From: Deltaproteobacteria bacterium
GTDB lineage: Bacteria; Bdellovibrionota_C; UBA2361; JAGFJO01
Assembly: GCA_024102635.1 (NCBI GenBank)
Contig: JAGFJO010000033.1
Coordinates: 1 to 39,879 of the forward strand
Length of the DNA: 39,879 nt
Direction of reading: 5' to 3'
How positions within the stretch are numbered: the stretch's first letter is position 1; each line of letters begins with the position of its first letter. Shown one piece after another: positions 8,146-16,957 of this stretch. The position numbers and the translations under genes are program-made. The notes below the pieces were generated by a model that was not told the origin of the DNA, did not search any database, and saw only the letters and a list, made by a program, of their open reading frames with translations.

Positions 8146-10041
8146 TCATTTTACAAGATAAGTGTATCCCTCGAGCGCCTCTCTGTAGCGCTTCTGCAAC
8201 TTCGCCGACTCTTCAGGGGATAAGTTGCCGTTCTTAAGAGATCTCTCGATTGATATTCTTAAGCGATCAAACAGATCCTGGGGCTCATATTGCACGTAGC
8301 GCAGCACTTCACGCACCGTATCGCCTTGTACCACGTGATTAAGCTCCACGTTACCCTCATGATCGACCGTGACGTGCACCGCATTGGTATCGCCAAACAG
8401 GTTATGAAGGTCGCCTAAGATCTCTTGATATGCACCCACTAGGAAGATGCCGATGTAGTAAGGATGGCCGTTGTCCAGCTCATGCAGCCTAATATAGCTG
8501 TTCACATCCCTTAGATCGATAAATCGGTCAATCTTGCCGTCACTATCGCAGCTGAGGTCAGCCATAAAGGCGCGCCTCTTAGGCTCTACATCGAGGCGAT
8601 GGATAGGCATAATCGGAAACAGTTGATCAACCGCCCAAGAGTCGGGCAAGGATTGAAAGACTGAAAAGTTACAAAAATAGAGATCGCGCATCTCGGCATC
8701 AACCCGCTCTAACTCTTCAGGAACATACTTTAGATTCGCTGAAAGACTCTTTATTTTCGCCGTAAGATGCTTGAGGCCCCTCTCGGCGTAAGCTCGCTCT
8801 TCAAGGGTAATGTCACCTCTTATGAAGAGCTCAAGTATCTGATCACGAAGGTCGAGCGCGTCGTTCCAGGTCTCATGAAGATTTTTTATGGAGAGATCGT
8901 TGTACATCTCTCGCAGCCGGCTGAGTAGCTCATGATCGCCCGGCACCTCACCTAAATCGGCAAGAACTCCTAGAACAGGAGAAACATCCAATGCCTCTGT
9001 GACCAACACGGAATGGTGAGCAACGATCGCTCTTCCGGACTCACTTATAATGTCCGGGTGAGGGACTTCGGCGGCGCGGCAAGCTTCATCAATCGCCGCC
9101 ACAACGTCACGAGCATACTCCCCGACAGTATAATTCATCGATGACTCGAAATTACTACGGGATCCGTCGTAATCAACACCCAGTCCTCCCCCCACGTCTA
9201 ACATTGTAAGTGAGGGACAAATTTTGGCGATTTCGACATACATTCTTGTCGTCTCGCGAAGCACCTGCTTTATAGAGGAGATAGAAGTTATCTGGCTTCC
9301 AATATGAAAGTGCAGCAGCTTAAGCCAATCGGTCTTTCCCGCCTCCTTCAGCTTATTAAGCGCGGCCACAATCTCCGTTGTATTCAATCCGAACTTTGCA
9401 TTGTCGCCGCTTGAGGACTCCCAGCGGCCGCTGCCCTTAGTCGTGGGCTTCATGCGCAAACCGATCTCGGCCTCTATCCCCAACTGTTGCGATAGATCTA
9501 AGATCATCTGCAACTCATATAGCTGCTCGACAATGATTATCGATCTTCGGCCGATCTTTCTACCGAGCAGCGCAAGTCCGATATACTCCGTATCCTTGTA
9601 ACCGTTACAGAGAAGCAATGCGCCCGGCGTGTCATGTATGGCCAGCACAGCAAGCAACTCCGGCTTGCTTCCAACTTCCAGCCCGAGGCAGTTTTCGCGG
9701 CCCGCTAAACGCACGGTGTCGACCACGTGGCGCTGCTGATTTACTTTAATGGGAAAAGTAATGCGGTACGACCCGCCGTAAGAGTTATCTTTGATCGCCT
9801 CATCAAATGCGGCTTGGATAAAGCGTACGCGGTCTTCAATTATCCCATCGAACCGTACTAGAATGGGAGCTTCAATGCCTCTCTTCACCAGGGAGCTGAC
9901 CAGTTCATGAAGATCGCAGCTTGCTCCGTTGCGCGATGGCCGCACGGAGATATTGCCCTTCTGGTTGATGCTAAAATAGCCTCCGCCCCAGCTGTCGACG
10001 CGATAGAGATCATTGCTATTTGCTATTGTCCAACGTTCCAT
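8146..10041 (-). CDS. speA: Biosynthetic arginine decarboxylase
   Basis: A PLP enzyme that converts arginine to agmatine, the first step of the agmatine route to putrescine. The 631-residue length is typical. Lys99 in FPIKVNQQRH is the PLP-binding lysine of fold-type III decarboxylases. GLEVGSKPEL, LHFHIGSQ and the LDVGGGLGVDYDGS glycine-rich phosphate loop are all recognisable, as is the C-terminal DVNSYIRLHE / HPYYIGIFLVGAYQEILGDLHNLFGD region. The ATG at 10041 is preceded by GGGAAAAG. It is followed by the deoxyhypusine synthase homologue, probably in one transcript. Agmatinase or agmatine deiminase genes are not present in this window. Confidence 0.97.
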   Translation of the reverse strand: MERWTIANSNDLYRVDSWGGGYFSINQKGNISVRPSRNGASCDLHELVSSLVKRGIEAPILVRFDGIIEDRVRFIQAAFDEAIKDNSYGGSYRITFPIKVNQQRHVVDTVRLAGRENCLGLEVGSKPELLAVLAIHDTPGALLLCNGYKDTEYIGLALLGRKIGRRSIIIVEQLYELQMILDLSQQLGIEAEIGLRMKPTTKGSGRWESSSGDNAKFGLNTTEIVAALNKLKEAGKTDWLKLLHFHIGSQITSISSIKQVLRETTRMYVEIAKICPSLTMLDVGGGLGVDYDGSRSNFESSMNYTVGEYARDVVAAIDEACRAAEVPHPDIISESGRAIVAHHSVLVTEALDVSPVLGVLADLGEVPGDHELLSRLREMYNDLSIKNLHETWNDALDLRDQILELFIRGDITLEERAYAERGLKHLTAKIKSLSANLKYVPEELERVDAEMRDLYFCNFSVFQSLPDSWAVDQLFPIMPIHRLDVEPKRRAFMADLSCDSDGKIDRFIDLRDVNSYIRLHELDNGHPYYIGIFLVGAYQEILGDLHNLFGDTNAVHVTVDHEGNVELNHVVQGDTVREVLRYVQYEPQDLFDRLRISIERSLKNGNLSPEESAKLQKRYREALEGYTYLVK

Positions 10042-10076
10042 CTTTTCCCGCCCCTCTCAAATAGGGAACTTGGCCG

Positions 10077-10096
10077 CCGGACGCTTAAGCGTCCGG
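10077..10096. promoter_or_regulatory. Perfect 20-bp palindrome in the speA leader
   Basis: CCGGACGCTT followed by its exact reverse complement, centred about 45 nt upstream of the speA ATG and downstream of a good -10 box. It could be an operator for a dimeric regulator or an RNA hairpin in the speA 5' leader. It lacks a T-run. Confidence 0.45.
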
Positions 10097-10124
10097 GGCA
10101 ATAATAATTCTCACCATAAGGGAA

Positions 10125-10130
10125 ATTATA
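10125..10130 (-). promoter_or_regulatory. Candidate -10 box for the speA operon
   Basis: The minus strand reads TATAAT in the context TCGGTATAATTT, about 85 nt before the speA start. No convincing -35 hexamer lies 17 bp upstream, so the call rests on the -10 box and position alone. Confidence 0.35.
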
Positions 10131-10276
10131 CCGAATCCACAGCTGCTATACATGAAAAGAAGCATTAATGGAACCTTTCTACAAGCAATTTTTCGGGCAG
10201 CCGGCTCCGGCAAGGAGAGTGCAACCGAAATATAGACACTGAACCTGCGAGAGTCCTAAGATTGCCGTCAAGAGGT

Positions 10277-11326
10277 ATGACACGCACGAAAAGGATAGTT
10301 GCCAACTTGGGAGTAGCTCTGCTGGGCATAGTAACCGCCCTGGTTATTGTGGAGGTGGCCTTCCGTCTCGTGGCAGGCCGCAAGGCCCGCCCGTGGGACG
10401 ACCGTCCCTCACTCTACTTCATGCCTGCAGGAGCCAGATCTTTAGGTGACGGGCCGTATCCCTTCGAGAAGCCGGCCGAGGTTTTCAGAGTGGCCGTTAT
10501 CGGAGATTCGTTCACCTTCGGACCAAACATGCAGTTCGAAGACACCTTTCCGAAACGGATGGAAAGGTGGCTCAACCTAGAGCATAAGGGAAAGGCTGAA
10601 GTCATTAATTTTGGAGTGTCCGGCCTTTCCACCTATAACGAGGCAGCCGTCCTCTCTATGGCGTTCGATTACTCTCCTGACCTAGTTCTTCTCGAAATCA
10701 CCTTAAACGATGCGGAATTGAATCCACTCACCAGGGAGGAGAGAGACAAGCTTTTTGGGGCGCCCTTTCTTAAATACAAGCTTTTTACTTACTGGAAATC
10801 CGCCGCCTACTTATTGTCTCGGCTTCACAACACACAAACACGGCGGCTCTATATAAACTACTTCGAGAATCTATTTGACGACCCCTCAATGTATGGCAGG
10901 TTTATGAAATCATTGAGAAAAGTGGGGGCAGCCTGCCGCTCTAGAAATGTTAAGGTAGCTGCAATAATCTTTCCCTTATTCGATTTTCCCTTTGATAAAA
11001 ACTATCCTTTTCAGCGGGTGCATAAACGGATTCACGACGCGCTTAAGCAAGCCGAGATTCCATTTATTGACCTTAGGCGAATCTACGACGGCATCCCGCC
11101 TGAACGGCTTCAAGTTATTCCCGGGTTTGACTCCCACCCTAATGAAATCGCTCACCGCATGGCCGCTGAGTCCGTTATCAAATGGCTGGCTACAGAGGCG
11201 CTTCTCCCGGAGAAGGTGTTGCCCATGCATGTCTACCGCTCAAGAGAAGCCTCGAAAGCGCCTCACCTTGTAAAGGGAATACGTGCCGCCGATAAGAGGC
11301 TTCGCCGTGCCATGATGGAGCATTAA
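10277..11326 (+). CDS. Membrane-anchored SGNH/GDSL-type hydrolase
   Basis: An N-terminal hydrophobic segment (about residues 8-30 from this start) anchors or exports the protein. VAVIGDSFTFG carries the block I nucleophile Ser, NFGVSGLSTYNE the block II Gly, EITLNDAELNP the block III Asn, and GFDSHPNEIAHRMAAE the block V Asp and His. This is a complete SGNH set, so it is probably an esterase or acyltransferase-type enzyme on an envelope glycan or lipid; substrate unknown. I chose the ATG at 10277; a TTG at 10262 adds five residues. It lies divergently from speA and 45 nt ahead of the DUF155-like gene. Confidence 0.85.
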   Translation: MTRTKRIVANLGVALLGIVTALVIVEVAFRLVAGRKARPWDDRPSLYFMPAGARSLGDGPYPFEKPAEVFRVAVIGDSFTFGPNMQFEDTFPKRMERWLNLEHKGKAEVINFGVSGLSTYNEAAVLSMAFDYSPDLVLLEITLNDAELNPLTREERDKLFGAPFLKYKLFTYWKSAAYLLSRLHNTQTRRLYINYFENLFDDPSMYGRFMKSLRKVGAACRSRNVKVAAIIFPLFDFPFDKNYPFQRVHKRIHDALKQAEIPFIDLRRIYDGIPPERLQVIPGFDSHPNEIAHRMAAESVIKWLATEALLPEKVLPMHVYRSREASKAPHLVKGIRAADKRLRRAMMEH

Positions 11327-11371
11327 TTAAGGTTTTGGACGAAACCTTCATGCATCTGTAAACTACCTGTT

Positions 11372-12457
11372 ATGAGCATACCCGTCTCAGGCTTGAATAT
11401 TTCGCAGGGCCGCTGCCATGTGTATTTTGCGTTTGATCTCGGTCTTTCAATTGATCTTGAGCGTTGTGATAGAATGCTTAAGGAATCTGCCGAAAGAGCG
11501 TCCTTCCACCGCAAGCGCCGATCCCCTGTGTACTTTGACTATGACCCGGCTCCCTTAAGACTCTCTCAGCAGGGGCGAGTCCTCCGTCATGACCTATTTA
11601 CCGCCGAATCCGCCATAGAGGTCACTTTGTTCGAATTCGGCGCTATCTCGGTGCACTATGCCTTTCCGCTTAGCGGTCCCTTTGAGTCGCTGGTGGCGTT
11701 AAGCGATGCTCTTTATGACAACAAGACCCTCTTGGCGGACGCGCGCGAAAGAGCAATGCAGCTACTAGACGAGATTAGCGGGGCAGTGAAACGTCCCAAT
11801 CCGGCCGAACTCATGGAGGACTATACCGTTTTTCATATTGAGAAGCTTCAAACGGAGCTGCCGCTCGTTGAGCTAATACAGAGCGCACGCCTTACTACTG
11901 CTCAAATTCTTCGATCCGATGGCAGCTCCCTTTCCGAGGAAGAGATTCGTGAAGCTATCTCTCATCATACATCCTACACCGAGGACGATCTGGTAATTAT
12001 CGACTGGAGCGCTGCGCTCGTAATAGGCGATAAGGTAGAAGACGTTATCGAGGCGCTGGAGTTTGCGAATGTTGACCTTTTGGAGATGCGCTATTTAGAT
12101 GAACAGCTTGATGATGCATTAAAAGAAGCTTATGCGGCACTATCAGCGGGGACTAGAGTAAGAGCAAGTCTTCGCAAGGTGGCTCAACTTCAGGCTGACA
12201 GCGCGATGTTATTCGAAGCGGTCAATAATGCGCTTAAGCTAACAGGAGATCAGTACCTTGCCAGAGTATACTCGCTTGTTACCCAGCGGCTTCATCTTCT
12301 CGAATGGGACAGCAGCATTATAAGAAAGCTTAATACCTTAGACAGCATCTACCACAAGATCTCGGATCAGGCCGGCCAACGCCGCTCCGAATTTCTCGAG
12401 TGGGTGATAATACTGCTGATTGCGTTTGAGATTCTTTATACGCTTCTACAGCATTGA
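11372..12457 (+). CDS. RMD1/DUF155-like protein with C-terminal membrane anchor
   Basis: The 361-residue protein has an N-terminal beta-rich region containing EVTLFEFGAISVHYAFPL (about 90-107), a central region with SYTEDDLVIIDWSAALV and LEFANVDLLEMRYLDEQLDDAL, then helices and a C-terminal RSEFLEWVIILLIAFEILYTLL (about 338-359), a single tail anchor. The FEFG strand and the terminal LEW-hydrophobic tail recall the RMD1/RMND1 (DUF155) family, whose eukaryotic members sit on mitochondrial membranes and whose bacterial role is unclear. The similarity is by eye and the middle part is not diagnostic. No clear ribosome-binding site precedes ATG 11372. Confidence 0.7.
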   Translation: MSIPVSGLNISQGRCHVYFAFDLGLSIDLERCDRMLKESAERASFHRKRRSPVYFDYDPAPLRLSQQGRVLRHDLFTAESAIEVTLFEFGAISVHYAFPLSGPFESLVALSDALYDNKTLLADARERAMQLLDEISGAVKRPNPAELMEDYTVFHIEKLQTELPLVELIQSARLTTAQILRSDGSSLSEEEIREAISHHTSYTEDDLVIIDWSAALVIGDKVEDVIEALEFANVDLLEMRYLDEQLDDALKEAYAALSAGTRVRASLRKVAQLQADSAMLFEAVNNALKLTGDQYLARVYSLVTQRLHLLEWDSSIIRKLNTLDSIYHKISDQAGQRRSEFLEWVIILLIAFEILYTLLQH

Positions 12458-12473
12458 GAGTAGCTTTCCTCCG

Positions 12474-12500
12474 AGCGGGCCGAGAACCTCCCGGCCCGCT
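12474..12500. terminator. Hairpin between convergent genes
   Basis: AGCGGGCCG (12474-12482) pairs perfectly with CGGCCCGCT (12492-12500) around a 9-nt loop, in the 70-nt gap between the convergent DUF155-like and giant repeat-protein genes. There is no T-run on either side, so it may act bidirectionally with a factor or as a 3' stabiliser. Confidence 0.55.
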
Positions 12501-12526
12501 GCGGAGAAAATTGATTTGCCTAGCGG

Positions 12527-15500
12527 TTAACCGCAGGAGCTCGTGAAGCGCGGAATCTGGGTTACGCTCTGAACAGCAGCCGAGTGCAGATCATTAGCCT
12601 CTTTCGAGATCTTGCGGCACTGCATCTTCTTGCCCTCATCACGTCCGGAAAGATTTAGACAAGCACGCGATAGTTCAAGTCCGATATCCCGCAGCCGCAC
12701 CGAGTTGGTGTTGTAGCTTGCTAGAACCTCAATGCGGTCGTTCTGCGCACATACCTGCGTGTTGGTACAGTTAATGACCTGCCGCCCGATTGACCAAGTC
12801 GCGCCCCAAGCTTCCTGATATAGAGCGTCGGACTCCTTGGCCGCAGCTGTAGCAAGCGCCTTAGTTTGCTTGGTAGCACCCTTATTACGTCCGATCTTAC
12901 GCGCGGCTCTCAGGTTCAGATTCCGCTGAAGCAATGCAGCAGAATCCATGGCGAAGAGCGAGTCAGTAATATCGACTGTCTTACAACCTAGACAGGAATT
13001 GCCGTCTCCGTTGCAAACTCCACAGCGGTCGAGAACGGCACTACCGTTTACTACCCCTGCACAGTCAACGCAAGCATCGTTGCCGCCGCAAACCCCGCAC
13101 TTATCGACTTTAGCGTTTCCGAAAGGAACACCGGCACAGTCCACACAGGCGTTATTGCCGTTGCAAACTCCGCAAAGGTCGAGAGTTGCTGTGCCGTTTG
13201 GAACTCCCAAGCAGTCAAAATTACACGGAGTGACTGCCACGTCCGCCGAACAGCTAGAAGATTCGACCTCGTCGCTTACCGTCAATGTCACCTTGCAACT
13301 TATCGGCTTATCCGTCGCAGTATCTAGCGTCAAGACAGGCTGAGCCGCATTGGCATCGCTAATGGCAGCCGCAGCACAGTCGGTGGTCCATTTGTATGTT
13401 AGCTGCGCACCATCCGGATCACTCGACTTCGTTCCGTCCAGATGAATCTTAGATTCCGGACCCTGACACTGCGCGTTATAAGCACCTCCGGCATCGCACT
13501 TCGGCGCCGAGTTGGGCGTGCACTGCGGCACTTTTCCGTACTTGGCAACCGCCTCTAGAGTTCCGAGCTTCCACGTTAGCTGTTCGCTGTTGTATTCAAC
13601 GTTGAAAGCGCTAGCCACCAATCCCTTGAAGAACCCATCGGGCTGCCCGCGATCCTCAGGAGCCGGCACAAACTTGTTGCTTGCTCCGATAGGAATCTTG
13701 ATCTCGAAGTCATTGGTATTCTTGTAGCCGAACAGGGCGAAAAACTTACCCCCCGGCTTCTTGTCAACGCACTCGGCAATCGGCTCTACCTGCTTGCATG
13801 CAGCAGATTTCTTGCTGGCTGTGGCTACATTAACTGCACCGTTTTCCGGACGCACTTTCCAGCTTATCTCGCTTCCGTCGAAGTCCACGAAGAACGCAGC
13901 TTTGACTCTGCCTGGCTTGAAGGTGCTGGTTTGTCCGCGGTCTTTCGGATCCGGTACAAACTTATTCATGGTCTTTGCATCTTCGGTGCCGGCTGCAATC
14001 GTGACTGTCTCACTGCCAGTGTTGTCATAACCGAAGTAGGCGCGGTATTTTCCGCCGCCAAGATCATACACGCACTCCAGATGCGGCAGAATTGGGCTTA
14101 CAGGCTTACACTCGACGATGGTTGTCGCCTTTGCCCAGTTCGAATCTGCATTAGTGGCGCTTACGTCAACCTGGTTAACTATCTTGGAATCACACTTAGC
14201 ATCCGCAGAAAGTGTGAAGGTAAGCGTGAACGACTTATTCGCCCCCGCTGCCAGGCTGAACGGTGCGCACTTGATTGCCCCGCCTTGCTGCGAACATTCG
14301 TTGCTGCTTGATGCGGCAGCATAAGTGAGGCCGGCGACCACCCCGTCATGCAGAGTGATGTTCTTCAGTTCATTCTGGTTCGGATTACTTACATTGATTG
14401 TATATGTGACCTCATCTCCCGGATGCACTTTAGCAGGTCCGCTCTTGGTGACAGTGATGGTGCTCTTCTTACATTCGACCTTAGTCATCGCCTTAGCCCA
14501 GTTGGAGTCTGCGTTTGTTGCGCTAACATCCGCCTGATTCACAATTTGCGAATCACACTTGGCTGTTTCGGACACAGTGAAAACCAGAGTGACCGAGGTG
14601 CTGCCGCCGGCCGCTATGGTGAGTCCGTCGCATCGGACCGCGTCGGCCTGCTGCTTGCAGCCTGTAGTGCTTCCGGCGGTTGTAAAAGTGAGGCCGGCCG
14701 GGATTCTATCGAAGATATTGACGTTCTTTAGCTCGTCGTCGTTGGGGTTTCCGACGGTAATGGTATAGGAGATCGTGTTGCCCGGATTAACCGTAGCAGG
14801 CCCGCTCTTCTGAATAGTAATCGTGCGCTTCTTGCACTCGACCTTACTCGTCGCCTTAGCCCAGTTGGAATCCGCGTTCGTCGCACTAACATCCACTTGA
14901 TTCACAATCTGCGAATCGCATTTCGTGTTATCGGCCACCGTGAAGGTCAGAGTGAATACCTTGTTCTGCCCTGCCCCCAAAGTGAACCCGGTACATTTGA
15001 CCGCAGCCCCCTGCTTCGAGCACTCGCCGGAGCTCTGGCCCTGTACGAAAGTCAATCCTGCAGGAATTCCATCGTGGACGCTCACATTAGTAAGGTCTGT
15101 GTCATTAGGATTGCCTACCGTTATGGTATAGCTCACTGTGCCCCCCGGATTGACGGTAGCTGGGCCGGTCTTTTGAAGGGTGATTGTGCGTTTCTTGCAC
15201 TCCACCTTGCTCATTGCCTTGGCCCAGTTGGTGTCAGCGTTCGATGCACTCACATCAACTTGATTCACGATCTGAGAATCGCATTTCGCCTTATCAGCCA
15301 CAGTGAAAACGAGGGTGACCGAGGTGCTGCCTCCGGCCGCTATAGTGAGGCCGTCGCATCGAACCGCGTCGGCCTGCTGCTTACAGCCTGCCGTGCTTCC
15401 GGTAGTAGTAAACGTGAGGTTGGCCGGGATTCGGTCGAAAATGTTTACGTTCTTCAGCTCCTCTGCATTTGGGTTCCCCACCGTAATAGCATAGGAGATG

Positions 15501-16957
15501 GTGCCACCCGGACTTACCGTAGCGGGCCCCGTCTTTGAGAGGGCTATCGTATTGTTCTTCTCATCGTTGTCGTGTTTTGAAGAACATCCCTTGTCGGCCG
15601 GGAAATCGACTTTGCCGTCACCGTCGTTATCCTTACCATCACTGCATTGCGGCAATGGGTTACTCTCGTCGTTATCGTCAGGCGAGCTGCAACCTGAGTC
15701 ATCAAGGTCGATCCATCCATCTCCGTCGTTATCCTTCCCGTCCTTACACTGCGGTAGAGGGTTGCTTTCATCGTTATCGTTGGGAGAAGTACAGCCGGAA
15801 TCGTCCAGATCAATCCAACCATCACCGTCGTTATCCTTACCGTCGCTGCACTGCGGAGGCGCAGCATTCCATTCATCATCATCGTGAGGACTGGAACAGC
15901 CAGGGTCATTTAGGTCAATCTTTCCATCGCCGTCGTTATCCTTCCCATCCTTGCATTGCGGCAATGGATTGCTCTCGTCGTTGTCCTCGGGAGAGCTACA
16001 GCCGGAATCATCAAGGTCAATCCACCCATCTCCATCATTATCCTTGCCGTCCTTACATTGCGGCAGCGGATTGCTCTCATCGTTGTCGTCAGGCGATGTA
16101 CAGCCGGAATCATCCAGATCAATCCAACCGTCACCATCATTATCTTTTCCATCTTTACACTGCGGCAGAGGATTGCTCTCGTCATCATCCTCCGGAGAAG
16201 TACAACCGGAGTCGTCAAGATCAATCCAGCCGTCGCCGTCATTGTCCTTGCCATCTTTGCATTGAGGCAGTTTATTGAATTCGTCGTCATCATTCGGCGA
16301 GCTGCAACCTGGATCATCAAGGTCAATCCAACCATCGCCGTCATTATCTTTGCCGTCTTTACACTGAGGTACTTTATTGAACTCGTCGTCATCGTTGGGT
16401 GAGGTACATCCCGGATCGTCGAGATCTATCCATCCATCACCATCATTGTCTATTCCGTCGCTGCACTGCTTCTTGGGCTCGCATTTCACAACCGTCATTT
16501 TCTTTGCCCAATTCGGCTCGGCATTCTTAGCCACCACATCAACTTGGTTCACCAATTGGAAATTACACGGGGCCTTGTCAGAAACCTTAAAGACCAAACG
16601 GTAGGTCTTTGTCATTTTACCCCAGATACCTTTAATCCAGCATCCGAGCTTCCCTCCTTTGTAACCGCACTCGGAAGAGCTGCCTTGTTGAACAAAAGTC
16701 AGGTGTGGCGGAAGGACTTCGTGAATATCTACTTTGTGGTAGTCGTGCTTTGTACTGTTAGTAATTACGATGTCGTAGACTATCGTCTCGCCCGGCTTGA
16801 TTGTATCGGGGCCCTTTTTGACAATAGTGAGTGGCGGTAACTTACCTCCACCGGCCCATGCTTGTGTCGGGGCAAGTGCCACAGCAGCGGTGCAGATCGC
16901 GGCAGCTATCGTTATACAAAAACTATTGCGGGTCGCGAAATTTAAATGCTTAATCAT
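12527..16957 (-). CDS. Giant exported multidomain protein: DUF11-type domains and aspartate-rich calcium-binding-like repeats
   Basis: The 1476 residues begin at ATG 16957 (AAAGGGA 7 nt upstream; a TTG two codons earlier is weaker) with a signal peptide ending near AWA. Order: one DUF11-type beta domain (about 40-160); nine 34-residue repeats CxDGxDNDGDGWIDLDDxGCxSPxDDDE (about 165-470), whose DxDNDGDG resembles EF-hand and thrombospondin type 3 calcium loops and whose Cys pairs probably form disulfides; four more DUF11-type domains starting TITxxKxGPA (about 470-950); two copies of a domain with GYxN and FVPxPxDRGQ (about 955-1150); a PKD/Ig-like domain (about 1155-1240); three CxGVxxGxAxxDxCGVCxG repeats; and an unmatched helical C-terminus. 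No LPXTG or PEP-CTERM anchor is seen. Likely a secreted or surface adhesin/structural protein; this is inference. Confidence 0.9.
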   Translation of the reverse strand: MIKHLNFATRNSFCITIAAAICTAAVALAPTQAWAGGGKLPPLTIVKKGPDTIKPGETIVYDIVITNSTKHDYHKVDIHEVLPPHLTFVQQGSSSECGYKGGKLGCWIKGIWGKMTKTYRLVFKVSDKAPCNFQLVNQVDVVAKNAEPNWAKKMTVVKCEPKKQCSDGIDNDGDGWIDLDDPGCTSPNDDDEFNKVPQCKDGKDNDGDGWIDLDDPGCSSPNDDDEFNKLPQCKDGKDNDGDGWIDLDDSGCTSPEDDDESNPLPQCKDGKDNDGDGWIDLDDSGCTSPDDNDESNPLPQCKDGKDNDGDGWIDLDDSGCSSPEDNDESNPLPQCKDGKDNDGDGKIDLNDPGCSSPHDDDEWNAAPPQCSDGKDNDGDGWIDLDDSGCTSPNDNDESNPLPQCKDGKDNDGDGWIDLDDSGCSSPDDNDESNPLPQCSDGKDNDGDGKVDFPADKGCSSKHDNDEKNNTIALSKTGPATVSPGGTISYAITVGNPNAEELKNVNIFDRIPANLTFTTTGSTAGCKQQADAVRCDGLTIAAGGSTSVTLVFTVADKAKCDSQIVNQVDVSASNADTNWAKAMSKVECKKRTITLQKTGPATVNPGGTVSYTITVGNPNDTDLTNVSVHDGIPAGLTFVQGQSSGECSKQGAAVKCTGFTLGAGQNKVFTLTFTVADNTKCDSQIVNQVDVSATNADSNWAKATSKVECKKRTITIQKSGPATVNPGNTISYTITVGNPNDDELKNVNIFDRIPAGLTFTTAGSTTGCKQQADAVRCDGLTIAAGGSTSVTLVFTVSETAKCDSQIVNQADVSATNADSNWAKAMTKVECKKSTITVTKSGPAKVHPGDEVTYTINVSNPNQNELKNITLHDGVVAGLTYAAASSSNECSQQGGAIKCAPFSLAAGANKSFTLTFTLSADAKCDSKIVNQVDVSATNADSNWAKATTIVECKPVSPILPHLECVYDLGGGKYRAYFGYDNTGSETVTIAAGTEDAKTMNKFVPDPKDRGQTSTFKPGRVKAAFFVDFDGSEISWKVRPENGAVNVATASKKSAACKQVEPIAECVDKKPGGKFFALFGYKNTNDFEIKIPIGASNKFVPAPEDRGQPDGFFKGLVASAFNVEYNSEQLTWKLGTLEAVAKYGKVPQCTPNSAPKCDAGGAYNAQCQGPESKIHLDGTKSSDPDGAQLTYKWTTDCAAAAISDANAAQPVLTLDTATDKPISCKVTLTVSDEVESSSCSADVAVTPCNFDCLGVPNGTATLDLCGVCNGNNACVDCAGVPFGNAKVDKCGVCGGNDACVDCAGVVNGSAVLDRCGVCNGDGNSCLGCKTVDITDSLFAMDSAALLQRNLNLRAARKIGRNKGATKQTKALATAAAKESDALYQEAWGATWSIGRQVINCTNTQVCAQNDRIEVLASYNTNSVRLRDIGLELSRACLNLSGRDEGKKMQCRKISKEANDLHSAAVQSVTQIPRFTSSCG
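15554..16467 (-). repeat. Nine in-frame ~102-bp repeats encoding aspartate-rich loops
   Basis: Nine tandem 34-codon units inside the giant protein, each encoding QC-DGKDNDGDGWIDL-DD-GC and an acidic tail. Units 3-5, 7 and 8 are nearly identical in protein but differ at many third positions. Units 6 and 9 are the most diverged (Lys instead of Trp after DGDG). The array could change copy number by recombination. Confidence 0.9.

Noticed and set aside
15554..16467. Regularly spaced repeats that could suggest a CRISPR array
   Set aside because: The period is 102 bp with in-frame codons and no unique spacers; the whole array is protein coding.
12948..16840. Many long open frames on the plus strand opposite the giant repeat protein
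   Set aside because: They arise from repeated, codon-biased coding sequence on the minus strand. They have no signals or family motifs, and several are just the antisense of the repeat units.
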